21,403 nucleotides of DNA from an uncultured Clostridia bacterium (GCA_947088135.1 CAMUFJ010000030.1:1-21403), one strand, 5' to 3'. Counted from the stretch's first letter, positions 6,258 to 14,298 are shown. Notes: generated by a model from the sequence alone, not told the origin. Program-made: numbers and translations.

Positions 6258-6629
6258 TTACTCGAGAACCGCCGTAGCGCCCGCTTCTTTGAGCTTGGCA
6301 ACCGCCGCTTCCGCGTCCGCCTTGGGAACTGCTTCTTTGATCACGCCGAGGCTCTCGACCGCTTTCTTTGCTTCCGCAAGACCAAGACCGGTGAATTCGC
6401 GAACCGCTTTGATAACGGCGATCTTGTTTGCGCCGAAATCTTTGAGGACGATGTTGAACTCCGTCTTCTCTTCTTCCGCGGGAGCAGCTTCCGCAGCGCC
6501 TGCCGCGCCTGCAACCGCTACGGGAGCAGCGGCGCTTACGCCGAACTCCTCTTCCAATGCTTTAACAAGGTCGTTGAGCTCGACCACCGACATAGCTTTT
6601 ACTTCATCAATAAGTTTTTGAATATCCAT
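6258..6629 (-). CDS. rplL: 50S ribosomal protein L7/L12
   Basis: This 123-residue protein has the typical L7/L12 layout. The N-terminal dimerisation helices (residues 1-30) bind L10. A flexible Ala/Pro hinge (about 33-54, AAAPVAVAGAAGAAEAAPAE) follows. The C-terminal factor-binding domain begins EKTEFNIVLKDFGANKI and contains the conserved VREFTGLGLAEAKKAVE helix, which recruits EF-Tu and EF-G to the stalk. The ATG follows GGAGG, 21 bases after the rplJ stop, so it is translated from the rplJ message. It is the last gene of the block; a terminator, not rpoB, comes next. Confidence 0.98.
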   Translation of the reverse strand: MDIQKLIDEVKAMSVVELNDLVKALEEEFGVSAAAPVAVAGAAGAAEAAPAEEEKTEFNIVLKDFGANKIAVIKAVREFTGLGLAEAKKAVESLGVIKEAVPKADAEAAVAKLKEAGATAVLE

Positions 6630-6650
6630 TATTTTAACCTCCGGTTATTT

Positions 6651-7181
6651 TTAATTTTTTTGGTCCGCGATTGCCTTTAATACATAGGCAAAATTCGCAA
6701 TAGGCGCCTGCAAGCACCCGAGCATCTTTGCGATCAACACTTCTCTCGACGGAATGGAAGCAAGTTTCTTCACGCCCGCCGCGTCCACGTAAGCGCCGTT
6801 TACGTACGCGCTCTTCGGAACGATTTTCACTTCCAAAGCAGGATTTTCCTTGACCGACTTTGCGATGATCGAGCAACCGCTCGTTTCGTCGGGGCAGAAC
6901 ACGAACGCCGTCGTGCCGTTTAAATCCTTCTCGAAGCCTTCCACACCCAGCTCCTCGAACGCCTTGCGCACAAGGGTGTTTTTGTACACCTTGTATTCGC
7001 AGGAAGCGTTGCGGAACTTGTTACGAAGACCCGTGACCTCTGCAACGGTAAGGTGGTCGTACTTCGCGAGCACGACGGACTTGCTTGCCTGAATCTTGCT
7101 CTTGATTTCTTCGACGACTTCCTTCTTTGCGTTGAGGTTGACGGAATCTACCTTCTTCGCTCTCGTTTTGACTTTCGACAT
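6651..7181 (-). CDS. rplJ: 50S ribosomal protein L10
   Basis: L10 anchors the L7/L12 dimers to 23S rRNA at the stalk base. I choose the ATG at 7181 (176 residues, MSKVKTRAKK) because GGAGG lies 5 bases before it; an upstream in-frame ATG at 7202 has no such site. Conserved L10 features include KSVVLAKYDHLTVAEVTGLR, YKVYKNTLVRKAFEE and the central LNGTTAFVF segment. The C-terminal helix (VLIAKMLGCLQAPIANFAYVL, near 140-165) binds L7/L12 dimers. It has its own promoter and an L10 leader with an attenuator. Confidence 0.97.
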   Translation of the reverse strand: MSKVKTRAKKVDSVNLNAKKEVVEEIKSKIQASKSVVLAKYDHLTVAEVTGLRNKFRNASCEYKVYKNTLVRKAFEELGVEGFEKDLNGTTAFVFCPDETSGCSIIAKSVKENPALEVKIVPKSAYVNGAYVDAAGVKKLASIPSREVLIAKMLGCLQAPIANFAYVLKAIADQKN

Positions 7182-7258
7182 ATTTACCTCCGTTAAGCGC
7201 ATACGCGCCCGATTAATATTCCCGCAAAAAGTTTTGCCGTTTAACGGGAATTCTGTTG

Positions 7259-7293
7259 CAAAAAAACTCCGTACCGCAAGACAGGGTACGGAG
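7259..7293 (-). terminator. Attenuator terminator in the L10 leader
   Basis: On the minus strand CTCCGTACC (7293-7285) pairs with GGTACGGAG (7275-7267), followed by a TTTTTT run. It lies 86 bases before the rplJ start, within the transcribed leader, so it acts as a regulated stop. Confidence 0.85.
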
Positions 7294-7375
7294 CAAAATA
7301 CTAAGAAATGCTCTCAACCTCGACGGGAAATTAAGCCTAAGGCGCCCGTTGTCTGCGGTTAAAGATTTGATTTGT
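7259..7375 (-). ncRNA. Ribosomal protein L10 leader (cis-regulatory RNA)
   Basis: The minus-strand 5' UTR of rplJ matches the known L10 leader pattern. AACCGCAGACAACGGG (7360-7345) leads into an internal loop and returns as CCCGTCGAGGTT (7327-7316), giving paired AACC/GGTT and CGGG/CCCG arms. In other Bacillota the L10-L12 complex binds this element and represses its own synthesis. The attenuator at 7267-7293 follows. GAGCA (7313-7309) can pair with TGCTC (7295-7291), which overlaps the terminator's first arm and is a plausible antiterminator. Confidence 0.85.
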
Positions 7376-7381
7376 AATTTT

Positions 7382-7410
7382 ATTTTAGCAAAATTCCGGC
7401 TTGCCGTCAA
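7382..7410 (-). promoter_or_regulatory. Promoter of rplJ-rplL
   Basis: TTGACG (7410-7405), a 17-bp spacer and TAAAAT (7387-7382), with the extended -10 element TGC, lie immediately after the rplA stop. The predicted start near 7375 is the beginning of the L10 leader. Confidence 0.85.
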
Positions 7411-7428
7411 GCAATTTTGCGCGCCGCG

Positions 7429-8118
7429 TCAAATTTTATTGTAGTTGACTTTAACGCCGGGGCCCATCGTGCTGGCAAGCGTGACGCTCTTGATGTACTG
7501 ACCCTTCGCCGCGGCAGGCTTCGCCTTGACGATCGCGTCCATAAGCGCGTTGAAGTTTTCGAGCAGTTTTTCCGCTCCGAAGCTCTTCTTGCCAATGGGG
7601 CAGTGAATGATTGCCGTCTTGTCAAGACGGTATTCGACTTTACCTGCTTTGACTTCCGCAACGGCGCGCGCCACGTCCATGGTAACGGTGCCCGACTTGG
7701 GGTTGGGCATCAAGCCCTTAGGTCCTAAGATACGACCGATACGCCCTACGACGCCCATCATGTCGGGGGTCGTGATCATCACGTCGAAATCGAACCAGTT
7801 TTCCGTTTGGATTTTTTGGATCATCTCTTCCGCGCCGACGAAATCCGCGCCCGCAGCCTGCGCCGCATCCGCGCGCTCGCCCTTCGCGATGACGAGAACT
7901 TTCTTCGTTTTGCCCGTTCCGTGGGGAAGAACCAAAACACCGCGAACCTGCTGGTCTGCCTGACGGGGGTCGATACCAAGACGAACGTGAAGCTCCACCG
8001 TTTCATCGAACTTCGCTTTCGCGGTGTTGAGCACGAGCCCCATTGCTTCCGTAGATTCGTAAGCCTTTACGCGGTCGTAGGATTTGATGCTGTCGGCGTA
8101 ATTTTTACCGTATTTCAT
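7429..8118 (-). CDS. rplA: 50S ribosomal protein L1
   Basis: This 229-residue protein binds 23S rRNA at the mobile L1 stalk near the E site and represses its own operon. It is full length, starting MKYGKNYADS. It shows the L1 signatures VRLGIDPRQADQQVRGV, LPHGTGKTKKVLVIA and FDVMITTPDMMGVVGRIGRI, the LGPKGLMPNPKSGTV loop, and the C-terminal SVTLASTMGPGVKV. The start is preceded by TAAGGAGG, which overlaps the rplK stop 13 bases upstream, so the two genes are translationally coupled. Its candidate RNA target lies in the rplK leader. Confidence 0.98.
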   Translation of the reverse strand: MKYGKNYADSIKSYDRVKAYESTEAMGLVLNTAKAKFDETVELHVRLGIDPRQADQQVRGVLVLPHGTGKTKKVLVIAKGERADAAQAAGADFVGAEEMIQKIQTENWFDFDVMITTPDMMGVVGRIGRILGPKGLMPNPKSGTVTMDVARAVAEVKAGKVEYRLDKTAIIHCPIGKKSFGAEKLLENFNALMDAIVKAKPAAAKGQYIKSVTLASTMGPGVKVNYNKI

Positions 8119-8131
8119 TCTTCGACCCTCC

Positions 8132-8557
8132 TTACTCTTCCACGGTCACGCCCATGCTGCGCGCCGTACCTTTGATCATGCTCATTGCGCTCTCTAAGGA
8201 ACTGCAATTCAAATCGGGCAACTTCATTTTCGCGATTTCCTCTACCTGCGCCTTGGTAAGCTTGCCGACCTTAACCTTGTTGGGGGTCGCGCTTGCCGTT
8301 TCAAGCCCGAGCGCTTTCTTGATAAGAACGGGCGCGGGGGGCGTTTTGAGGACGAACGTGAACGAACGATCCTGATAAATGGTCATGACGACGGGGATAA
8401 TAAGCCCCTCCTGACCTGCCGTTTTTGCATTGAATTCCTTGGTAAAGCCCGGAATATTGATTCCGTGGGGACCGAGGGTAGAACCTACAGGGGGTCCCGG
8501 AGTCGCCTTACCGGCGGGAAGCTGCAACTTAACGACTGCTGTAATCTTCTTTGCCAT
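8132..8557 (-). CDS. rplK: 50S ribosomal protein L11
   Basis: The 141-residue L11 has its N-terminal domain (QLPAGKATPGPPVGSTLGPH) and its RNA-binding C-terminal domain (GTARSMGVTVEE at the end). The Pro-rich N-terminal loop is the thiostrepton and stringent-response region of the GTPase centre. The ATG follows GGAGG by about 6 bases. It is preceded by a 95-base gap carrying the probable L1 operator and is directly followed by rplA. Confidence 0.98.
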   Translation of the reverse strand: MAKKITAVVKLQLPAGKATPGPPVGSTLGPHGINIPGFTKEFNAKTAGQEGLIIPVVMTIYQDRSFTFVLKTPPAPVLIKKALGLETASATPNKVKVGKLTKAQVEEIAKMKLPDLNCSSLESAMSMIKGTARSMGVTVEE

Positions 8558-8571
8558 ATAAATTCCTCCGT

Positions 8572-8615
8572 GTGGTTATTACAAGGCGGCGCTTTGGATT
8601 TTCCGCCTCTCCCAC
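8572..8615 (-). promoter_or_regulatory. Candidate L1-binding operator in the rplK leader (L11 leader)
   Basis: On the minus strand GTGGGAG (8615-8609) and AACCAC (8577-8572) close a structure around an inner GGCGG/CCGCC stem, just before the rplK ribosome binding site. This resembles the L1 site of 23S rRNA mimicked in other rplKA leaders, where L1 blocks translation. A small hairpin, ACGGGA/TCCCGT (8626-8639), separates it from nusG without a T-run. Confidence 0.65.
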
Positions 8616-8652
8616 TTTATCTTAAACGGGAACTCCCGTCTAATTCGAATCA

Positions 8653-9222
8653 TTACTCCTCTTCCTCGTCTTCGGGAAGAGTCACGGTGTCAGGAATGCG
8701 TTGCATCTGCACGTATTCCACTTCCACCTCTTGCTTGCGCCCGAACATGACGATGCTCACCTTCGCGCGCTGCTGTTCGTCGTTCACTTCCACGATCGTA
8801 CCGATGAAGCCCTCCAAAGGACCGTTGTCGATGGTAACTCTGTCGCCCGCCTTGAAGTCCGCGTCCACGACGTACTCTTCGAGCCGCATTTTGCGGATCT
8901 CGTCTTCCTTCATGGGAATGGGACGGCCCTGCGGTCCGCAGAAACCCGTTACTCCGCGCGTGTTGGTAACGAGATACCAAATCTGGTTGGAGTAGATCAT
9001 TTTAATAAAGACGTAGCAAGGAAGCAACTTGCGGTTGACGATTTTTTTCTTCCCGTTCGCTTTTTCCTCGATGGTCTGCTCGGTGGGAATCTTTACGTCT
9101 ACGATCATGTCGCCCAAATTGTTGTTTTCGATGAGGCGCAACAAGCTTTCCCGCACCATGGTTTCGTAGCCCGAATAGGTGTGGAGAATGTACCACTTGG
9201 GTTCTTCGTTTTGCACAGCCAT
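8653..9222 (-). CDS. nusG: Transcription termination/antitermination factor NusG
   Basis: The protein has 189 residues. The N-terminal NGN domain (about 8-110) binds the RNA polymerase clamp and carries KWYILHTYSGYE, the conserved PCYVFIKM core and NTRGVTGFCGPQGRP. The C-terminal KOW domain (about 122-176) starts FKAGDRVTIDNGPLEGF and continues to YVQMQRI. The tail is acidic (EDEEEE). The start lies 5 bases after the secE stop with an AGGGGG site inside the end of secE, so the two are translationally coupled. This is the standard gene order. Confidence 0.98.
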   Translation of the reverse strand: MAVQNEEPKWYILHTYSGYETMVRESLLRLIENNNLGDMIVDVKIPTEQTIEEKANGKKKIVNRKLLPCYVFIKMIYSNQIWYLVTNTRGVTGFCGPQGRPIPMKEDEIRKMRLEEYVVDADFKAGDRVTIDNGPLEGFIGTIVEVNDEQQRAKVSIVMFGRKQEVEVEYVQMQRIPDTVTLPEDEEEE

Positions 9223-9227
9223 GTAGC

Positions 9228-9563
9228 TTACCCCCTCGTAATGAAGTGAAGGAGTGCGACAGCGCTATCCTTACTGTCCCACTTGGTGATGAGTTCCAAG
9301 AGCTTTCCGAACCCAAAGTTGACGCCCGTAACGACAACGGTGAAAATGAGCACGATGACGAGCACCACGCCCGTGGCTTTGAGCGCCTTGCCGAAGGACG
9401 GCCAACTGACGCGTTTCAGCTCGGAAAAGGTTTCTTTCAGCTTTCTGCCCATACGCACGAAGAGATTGGGCTTTTTATTCTTGTCCTGCTTCTTCGGCTT
9501 CTTTTCGGGCTCTTTATCGCGCTTCCCTTCCGTTTCTGTCGTTTTATCGGTGGATTTAGCCAT
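9228..9563 (-). CDS. secE: Preprotein translocase subunit SecE
   Basis: SecE clamps SecY in the protein-export channel. The 111-residue product has a long Lys/Glu/Asp-rich N-terminal tail (residues 1-32). The SecE amphipathic helix follows (FVRMGRKLKETFSELKRVSWPS, about 35-56), with the family's hallmark E-L-K-R-V-x-W-P. A single transmembrane helix (ATGVVLVIVLIFTVVVTGVN, about 63-83) comes next. A ~25-residue C-terminal extension after the membrane segment is longer than in many Bacillota SecE. GGAGAGAG precedes the start, 18 bases after rpmG. Confidence 0.95.
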   Translation of the reverse strand: MAKSTDKTTETEGKRDKEPEKKPKKQDKNKKPNLFVRMGRKLKETFSELKRVSWPSFGKALKATGVVLVIVLIFTVVVTGVNFGFGKLLELITKWDSKDSAVALLHFITRG

Positions 9564-9581
9564 TTTTCTCTCTCCGAAAAT

Positions 9582-9746
9582 TTACTTCGATTCTTTGTGC
9601 GCAGTGTGCTTTTTGCACACGGGGCAGTATTTATTCAGCTCCAAACGATCGGGATCGTTCCGCTTGTTTTTGAAGCTGTCGTAATTCCTGTTTTTGCACT
9701 CGGTACATTCAAACGTAACTTTCATTCTCGTGGATTTCGTAGCCAT
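9582..9746 (-). CDS. rpmG: 50S ribosomal protein L33
   Basis: This 54-residue gene reads MATKSTRMKVTFECTEC at its start, then NYDSFKNKRNDPDRLELNKY, and ends with CPVCKKHTAHKESK. Four cysteines in two CxxC pairs (residues 14/17 and 41/44) make it the zinc-binding form of L33. It is the first gene of the rpmG-secE-nusG block, a standard arrangement. The nearest ribosome binding site (GGAG) is about 11 bases upstream, which is long. A strong promoter lies 50 bases before the start. Confidence 0.96.
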   Translation of the reverse strand: MATKSTRMKVTFECTECKNRNYDSFKNKRNDPDRLELNKYCPVCKKHTAHKESK

Positions 9747-9795
9747 TGTTGTAAAAACTCCATAAAAAAATTACACCCGATGAGGTGGTATAGAA

Positions 9796-9824
9796 AGTTT
9801 ACCACAACGCGCACCCGTTGTCAA
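9796..9824 (-). promoter_or_regulatory. Promoter of rpmG-secE-nusG-rplKA
   Basis: TTGACA (9824-9819), a 17-bp spacer and TAAACT (9801-9796) with extended -10 TGG. It is the only strong promoter found upstream of rplK, so rplKA is probably read from here. Confidence 0.85.
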
Positions 9825-9889
9825 TCGATTTTGCATTCAATTTACGGATATTTTCGGGTTTTTTCAAAGACGGGGAAAACGCGGGGAAG

Positions 9890-9932
9890 AACAAAAAGGA
9901 AGCGTCCCTTGCGGAAACCGCAAAGGACGCTT
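9890..9932 (-). terminator. Terminator of the giant lipoprotein gene
   Basis: AAGCGTCC (minus strand 9932-9925), an inner TTGCGG/CCGCAA stem with a three-base loop, and GGACGCTT (9907-9900) are followed by CCTTTTTG. It begins 25 bases after the stop. Confidence 0.88.
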
Positions 9933-9957
9933 TTATTCTTTCTATTTCCGTGCGAAA

Positions 9958-12900
9958 TTATTCCGCATCGGGATACCGCCAAGACGTATGCGTGTAAGAC
10001 GCTACCGTGAAAGGAGCTTTTTCCGACGTGAAGTGGATATGGAGCTCTTCCTGAGGATTCACAAGCGTCAGCACGTAATCGATAATGACCGTGCCGAGCG
10101 TTTCGTTGAAAAGACTTACCTGTACGTCAACGAGTTTATCGCTATTGCGCTCGAAATGAATCGTCCATTGGCAATCCCTTGCAACGTCTTTGTACAATTC
10201 CCAAGTGAACGTTCCCTTCTCGCCGTCCGTGCCGTAGTAGCTCGTCTTTGCCGAATAGGTGGCGCTGAAATTGTGAGCATCGCCGAACTCCCAGCCCCAA
10301 GCGTCCAAACGGCCGGTGAAGCCTTCCTTGATTTCCCACAAAAGCGTTTCCCAATTGTTTGCCACTTCGCCCGTCTGCGTACCCGTAACGGTGAGCTGCT
10401 GACCAACGCCAAGCGCAACGGGAATTTCGTGCCAAGTTACCCAAACGACGGGCTCGTCGTATTTCGCATCGACCGCAACCGTGGTCTCCGTCCAAACGCC
10501 GTCACAATCCGCGCAGACGTTATTGTTTACGTGCTCGTGTTTGCACAGGTCGCCGCAGATGCAGACGCCGCGGTTGTGGAAATCGTGTACGTGCTCGGGC
10601 TCCAACATACCGCAGTGCGTGCAACGGCCGTTCGTGCCGAATTCGTGCGTATGGTGAAGATTGTCGATCCTGCCCGACAGCACCTTGATGTCGGAGTTCT
10701 TATAGGTGAAGTCCGCCATACCCGTAAGGAACAAACTGTCAGCCGAAGTCAATTCGAGTTTGAGAGTATAGGTGAAGTCCACGTACGGCGTGCCGGAAGC
10801 AACGTCCACTCCCGCCTTGTAGAGCTTCATGTTAACGGTAAGCACCGTTTCCGAATAGGTGATCATATAACGGAACGTTGCGCCGATCCTTGCCTTGTTG
10901 AAGGACTCTGCGTCGACGGGATTTCCGTCGGAAGCGATCCAGCCGATCAAGGTATCGTAGGGGTGCTCTTCCGTAATGAGGGAGCTCCACATTTCCGAAC
11001 CGTCGTTCTCTTCGGTCGCATTCGGGTTGGAGTAATCCTCGTAATCCGCCTTAGGCCCGATTCTGTTCGCCCAGTTCGTGTCGGCTTTTTCGTACAAACC
11101 TTCGCCGTTCATCACGTAGTGGTTCGTGCCGTCGGCGCCGTTGTTATCGACGACCACGATCGCGTAAGCGTTCGCCGTGGAAGAGTTTCCGCCGCACTCG
11201 CTTCCGAGATTGCTGTACCTGCCGATAATGTCTACAAATTCGCCGTCGCCGATCGTGAAGGTGTATCTGTCGTCCCACCAAGTCGTAGGAGCATCGATAT
11301 TTTTCGCCTCCGAACCGCAGATGAGGCACACGCCGTCTACGATATGGTGCATACCGCCGCTTACGGCAACGCCCGCATAGAAGTCTTTTCCGTCTACCGT
11401 AACTTTGTAGCCCGTGTAGCCCTTGTCAAGGCAACCGCCCTTCGCGCCGAGTTCTTCCTTAGCGCCTGCGGTCACGCTCTTTTCCTCGATTGCCGTAACG
11501 TCGCCCTTCTGCGTCGCCATGTAAACGGATTCGGGAACGCCGTCGTCATCGCTATCCATTTTCACCTCGAAGAAGTACGGAACCTGCTCGTAACCGAGCT
11601 TCGCAACGTCTACCGCAAGGATAATGACGATACCCTTGTCGTAATCGTCGCCGTTATCGATCGTACCGAACATGGTAACGTAGGGAGTTACCAAACCTTC
11701 GGGAAGTTCGTTGATGAAACCGAGAGCGCCCTTATTGAAAAGGAAACCGAAATTGATGAAGTTGAGCCCTTCCTTCGTGCCGTCGTTCATGTTGAGCATG
11801 AGCTCGGGGATCATGATATATTCGGATCGCAAATCATGCGTATCCGCAGCGACCATGAGATAGAGCATCGTGCCGTCCGCTTCAACATGAATCACTTGGT
11901 CGGCCGTCACCGTACCTTCGGTTTCGTCGAATCCGAAATCGTAATATACGGAATCCTGCGCGAGCGTGGTGCCTTCGCCGTCTTGCAATACCAAGTCGTA
12001 TTTTTCGATTTGTTCGATCGAGAACTTCGGAACGGTGTACTTGACGGTAACGGTACGGCCCGCGTCGTCCTTCTTGACGGATACCTTCACCGTGTCGATC
12101 ATACCCGTGTAATCGTAGCCCGCTTCCGCAGTGTCGGAAAGCGCGTTGAAACGTGCGCTAGCGCCGTTCACGTAAATCCTCGAACGATCGGTCATCTTGG
12201 CGTATTCCGCTTCGCTCATGGAGTAAACCACGGTGACGTCGCCGCCCTTGTTGAGATACAGCGTACCCTTTTGCACCTGCGAGGTAACGGAAACGCTTTC
12301 CAAACCGGAAAGATCGATCTCTACGTCCACGCCGCCCGCAACGAGCCCGCTCACGACAACGCCCTTTTCTCTGACGGAAGCGTCTACGGGAATGATGAGA
12401 TCGACGTATTCGCCGTTACCTGCAACGCCGGCGTACGCCCCTGCAAGCGCGGTATCGCCGCACTTGACGACAGGCGCCGCGCCCTTAAAGTTCGCCGTAG
12501 CGCCCTCGCGCGCCCAAAGTCTGAGGGCAACGTATTTGTTCGCGGTAACGCCCGCAAGCTTCGCCTTCTGCCCGTCGGAAAGGGAGTTCGCCCTGCCCGT
12601 TACCGTGAGTTTCGCGGTAGCGTCCGCGCCCTTTTCTACCGCGGAAAGAACGATATCCGCAATGGAATCGTTGTTCGCAAACAACGTGCCGTCCACCTCT
12701 ACGGTGTAGGGAACCGCGCGGTCAACCGCGTTGGTTTTAATCGTAATGAAATTATCGAGGTCGATGTCGGCGGTCTTGGTAACGTTGCCCATCGTACGGG
12801 TAACGCGGAACGCCTTCATCTTCGCCCCGTCGAGCGGGGTCGTGCTGAGCGACACCCAATTCGGCGCTTCCGCCGTGCCGATATTCGCTTCGATGTCGAA

Positions 12901-14220
12901 CTGCGTATCCGCGGAAGGAGAGCTGCTCTGCTCGGTGGTGATCGTCACGTTGAACGCGTTGAGATCGAGCATTTCGTTGTCGAGCCAAACTTTTCTCGCG
13001 TCCGCTTTCAAACCGCCGTAGGAAACGCCCGTGAGGGTGGTCGTTTGGACGGTCGTAATTTCGGTAAAGTGCATTTTCACGTACTCGCCGTGCAAAATGG
13101 TATCGTAATAGCCCTTGGAAGAATCGGGCACCTTGGTGCGCGCCGTAAGGCTGATCTGGCTCGTAAGGTTGTTGAACACAAGCTCGATGATGCCGTTATT
13201 CAGATACGTCCAGGTGAATTCGACTTCCTGCTCGTCAAGGTAGGTGTCGGAAGTGGAAGTGGTACCCGTACTGTACGTAAACCACTCTTTCCAATCCTCA
13301 TAAGAGGGCGTACCCGTGCCGTGATCCTCATAGCCGTCGGGTTTTTCGCCCGTGTCGCTGGGGTGCGAACCGTAGTTGCCCGAATCGTTCGCACCGCCGC
13401 CGCCCGCCGCTTTTCCTGCGAGCAAACGGGGATTGCCGATTCCGTCGAGCAAGACCCAGCCCTCGTTTCTCACGATCACGGAAGTACCCGCGCCGCCCGT
13501 GTAAGAGCCGATCGAGGTATCGGCAAAGCCGAGGATGGGGAAGAAATAGTAAAGATTGGTAACGCCGAGCTCGTCGTACGTCGTTTCGGCAGTACCTTTT
13601 ACCGTAATAGACATCCCCTTTTCGAGTCTGCCCACCGAATAGCTCTTCACCTTTTCCTCTCTGCCGTCCACGGACATATTGCCGAACGGGTGAATTGCAG
13701 CCTTGCTTGCATCGTCCGCCGCCGAATAAACGGCGTCGCCCGCGTGGAAAAGTTTATATTCGAGCCCGACGTCGATCGCCTGCGTGGTGCGCGTTGCGCC
13801 GTCCACCGAACAAACGTTGTCCTTAAAGTCGTGCCCGATCGTGACGTCGATGTTTCTCGAAGCCTTGCCGTCGGGATTGTTCGTCTTGGGCGTGACCTTA
13901 ACGGTGTAGTTGCCCACTTCGCCGAATCTCACGGACGAAACGTCGTAGTCGCAGTCAGCCGCACTGTATTTCCCCTGCGAGTGATCGGAATAGCGGACGG
14001 TAATGGAAAGATCGCTCGATACCTTCGATATGAACGAATCCTTCGTATCGGCGTCCGTAATATTTACAAGCGAATTTCCGATCAAGACCGTCGTGATCGT
14101 CTTGTCGTCGGACGGTTCTCCCGTATCGGGATTGTCAGCAGGCTTTTTCCGACAGGCGACCAGCCCGACGGTTAACGACGCCGCCAAAAGTGCAAGTAAA
14201 ATAACTTTCAGCTTCTTCAT
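9958..14220 (-). CDS. Giant modular surface lipoprotein (1420 aa)
   Basis: The signal peptide ends in lipobox L-V-A-C, lipidating Cys23. Residues ~40-127 look like a bacterial Ig-like (Big) domain ending GNYTVKVTP. Three units then share a layout: a short Cys/His knuckle followed by a beta-rich domain of 200 or more residues with aromatic and Gly/Asn-rich loops. The knuckles are HDFKDNVCSVDG (about 130), HHIVDGVCLICG (about 957) and HVNNNVCADCDG (about 1228). Two extra knuckles, HTHEFGTNGRCTHCG and HVHDFHNRGVCICG, cluster before the third (10500-10670). The beta domains resemble lectin-like jelly rolls, suggesting glycan or host-matrix binding; this is inferred. Residues ~400-950 are beta-rich and unassigned. 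The ribosome binding site is unusual (GGGGGG, 5 bases before ATG). It is transcribed alone between its promoter and terminator. Confidence 0.9.
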   Translation of the reverse strand: MKKLKVILLALLAASLTVGLVACRKKPADNPDTGEPSDDKTITTVLIGNSLVNITDADTKDSFISKVSSDLSITVRYSDHSQGKYSAADCDYDVSSVRFGEVGNYTVKVTPKTNNPDGKASRNIDVTIGHDFKDNVCSVDGATRTTQAIDVGLEYKLFHAGDAVYSAADDASKAAIHPFGNMSVDGREEKVKSYSVGRLEKGMSITVKGTAETTYDELGVTNLYYFFPILGFADTSIGSYTGGAGTSVIVRNEGWVLLDGIGNPRLLAGKAAGGGGANDSGNYGSHPSDTGEKPDGYEDHGTGTPSYEDWKEWFTYSTGTTSTSDTYLDEQEVEFTWTYLNNGIIELVFNNLTSQISLTARTKVPDSSKGYYDTILHGEYVKMHFTEITTVQTTTLTGVSYGGLKADARKVWLDNEMLDLNAFNVTITTEQSSSPSADTQFDIEANIGTAEAPNWVSLSTTPLDGAKMKAFRVTRTMGNVTKTADIDLDNFITIKTNAVDRAVPYTVEVDGTLFANNDSIADIVLSAVEKGADATAKLTVTGRANSLSDGQKAKLAGVTANKYVALRLWAREGATANFKGAAPVVKCGDTALAGAYAGVAGNGEYVDLIIPVDASVREKGVVVSGLVAGGVDVEIDLSGLESVSVTSQVQKGTLYLNKGGDVTVVYSMSEAEYAKMTDRSRIYVNGASARFNALSDTAEAGYDYTGMIDTVKVSVKKDDAGRTVTVKYTVPKFSIEQIEKYDLVLQDGEGTTLAQDSVYYDFGFDETEGTVTADQVIHVEADGTMLYLMVAADTHDLRSEYIMIPELMLNMNDGTKEGLNFINFGFLFNKGALGFINELPEGLVTPYVTMFGTIDNGDDYDKGIVIILAVDVAKLGYEQVPYFFEVKMDSDDDGVPESVYMATQKGDVTAIEEKSVTAGAKEELGAKGGCLDKGYTGYKVTVDGKDFYAGVAVSGGMHHIVDGVCLICGSEAKNIDAPTTWWDDRYTFTIGDGEFVDIIGRYSNLGSECGGNSSTANAYAIVVVDNNGADGTNHYVMNGEGLYEKADTNWANRIGPKADYEDYSNPNATEENDGSEMWSSLITEEHPYDTLIGWIASDGNPVDAESFNKARIGATFRYMITYSETVLTVNMKLYKAGVDVASGTPYVDFTYTLKLELTSADSLFLTGMADFTYKNSDIKVLSGRIDNLHHTHEFGTNGRCTHCGMLEPEHVHDFHNRGVCICGDLCKHEHVNNNVCADCDGVWTETTVAVDAKYDEPVVWVTWHEIPVALGVGQQLTVTGTQTGEVANNWETLLWEIKEGFTGRLDAWGWEFGDAHNFSATYSAKTSYYGTDGEKGTFTWELYKDVARDCQWTIHFERNSDKLVDVQVSLFNETLGTVIIDYVLTLVNPQEELHIHFTSEKAPFTVASYTHTSWRYPDAE

Positions 14221-14246
14221 GTTTTCCCCCCAGAAAAATTTGTGTT

Positions 14247-14265
14247 ATGCTATTTACGATAGCAT
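14247..14265 (-). promoter_or_regulatory. Hairpin at the lipoprotein transcription start
   Basis: ATGCTAT (14247-14253) and ATAGCAT (14259-14265) flank a five-base loop. They begin 5 bases downstream of the -10 box, so the stem would be the very 5' end of the mRNA, or an operator across the start site. Confidence 0.5.
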
Positions 14266-14269
14266 TTTT

Positions 14270-14298
14270 ATTTTACAACAAAAATCAACCGCTGTCAA
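14270..14298 (-). promoter_or_regulatory. Promoter of the giant lipoprotein gene
   Basis: TTGACA (14298-14293), a 17-bp spacer and TAAAAT (14275-14270). A- and T-tracts directly upstream (14300-14340) look like an UP element, suggesting strong expression. Confidence 0.88.

Noticed and set aside
9582..9830. A tRNA-Trp gene sometimes found beside secE
   Set aside because: No cloverleaf or CCA-like end could be found in the gap; only rpmG and its promoter are present.
9988..14175. A 1395-residue uninterrupted open frame on the plus strand, antisense to the giant lipoprotein
   Set aside because: It is very rich in Arg, Val and His with no domains, and it mirrors the codon bias of the minus strand. 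The minus frame has a promoter, lipobox, recognisable repeats and a terminator.
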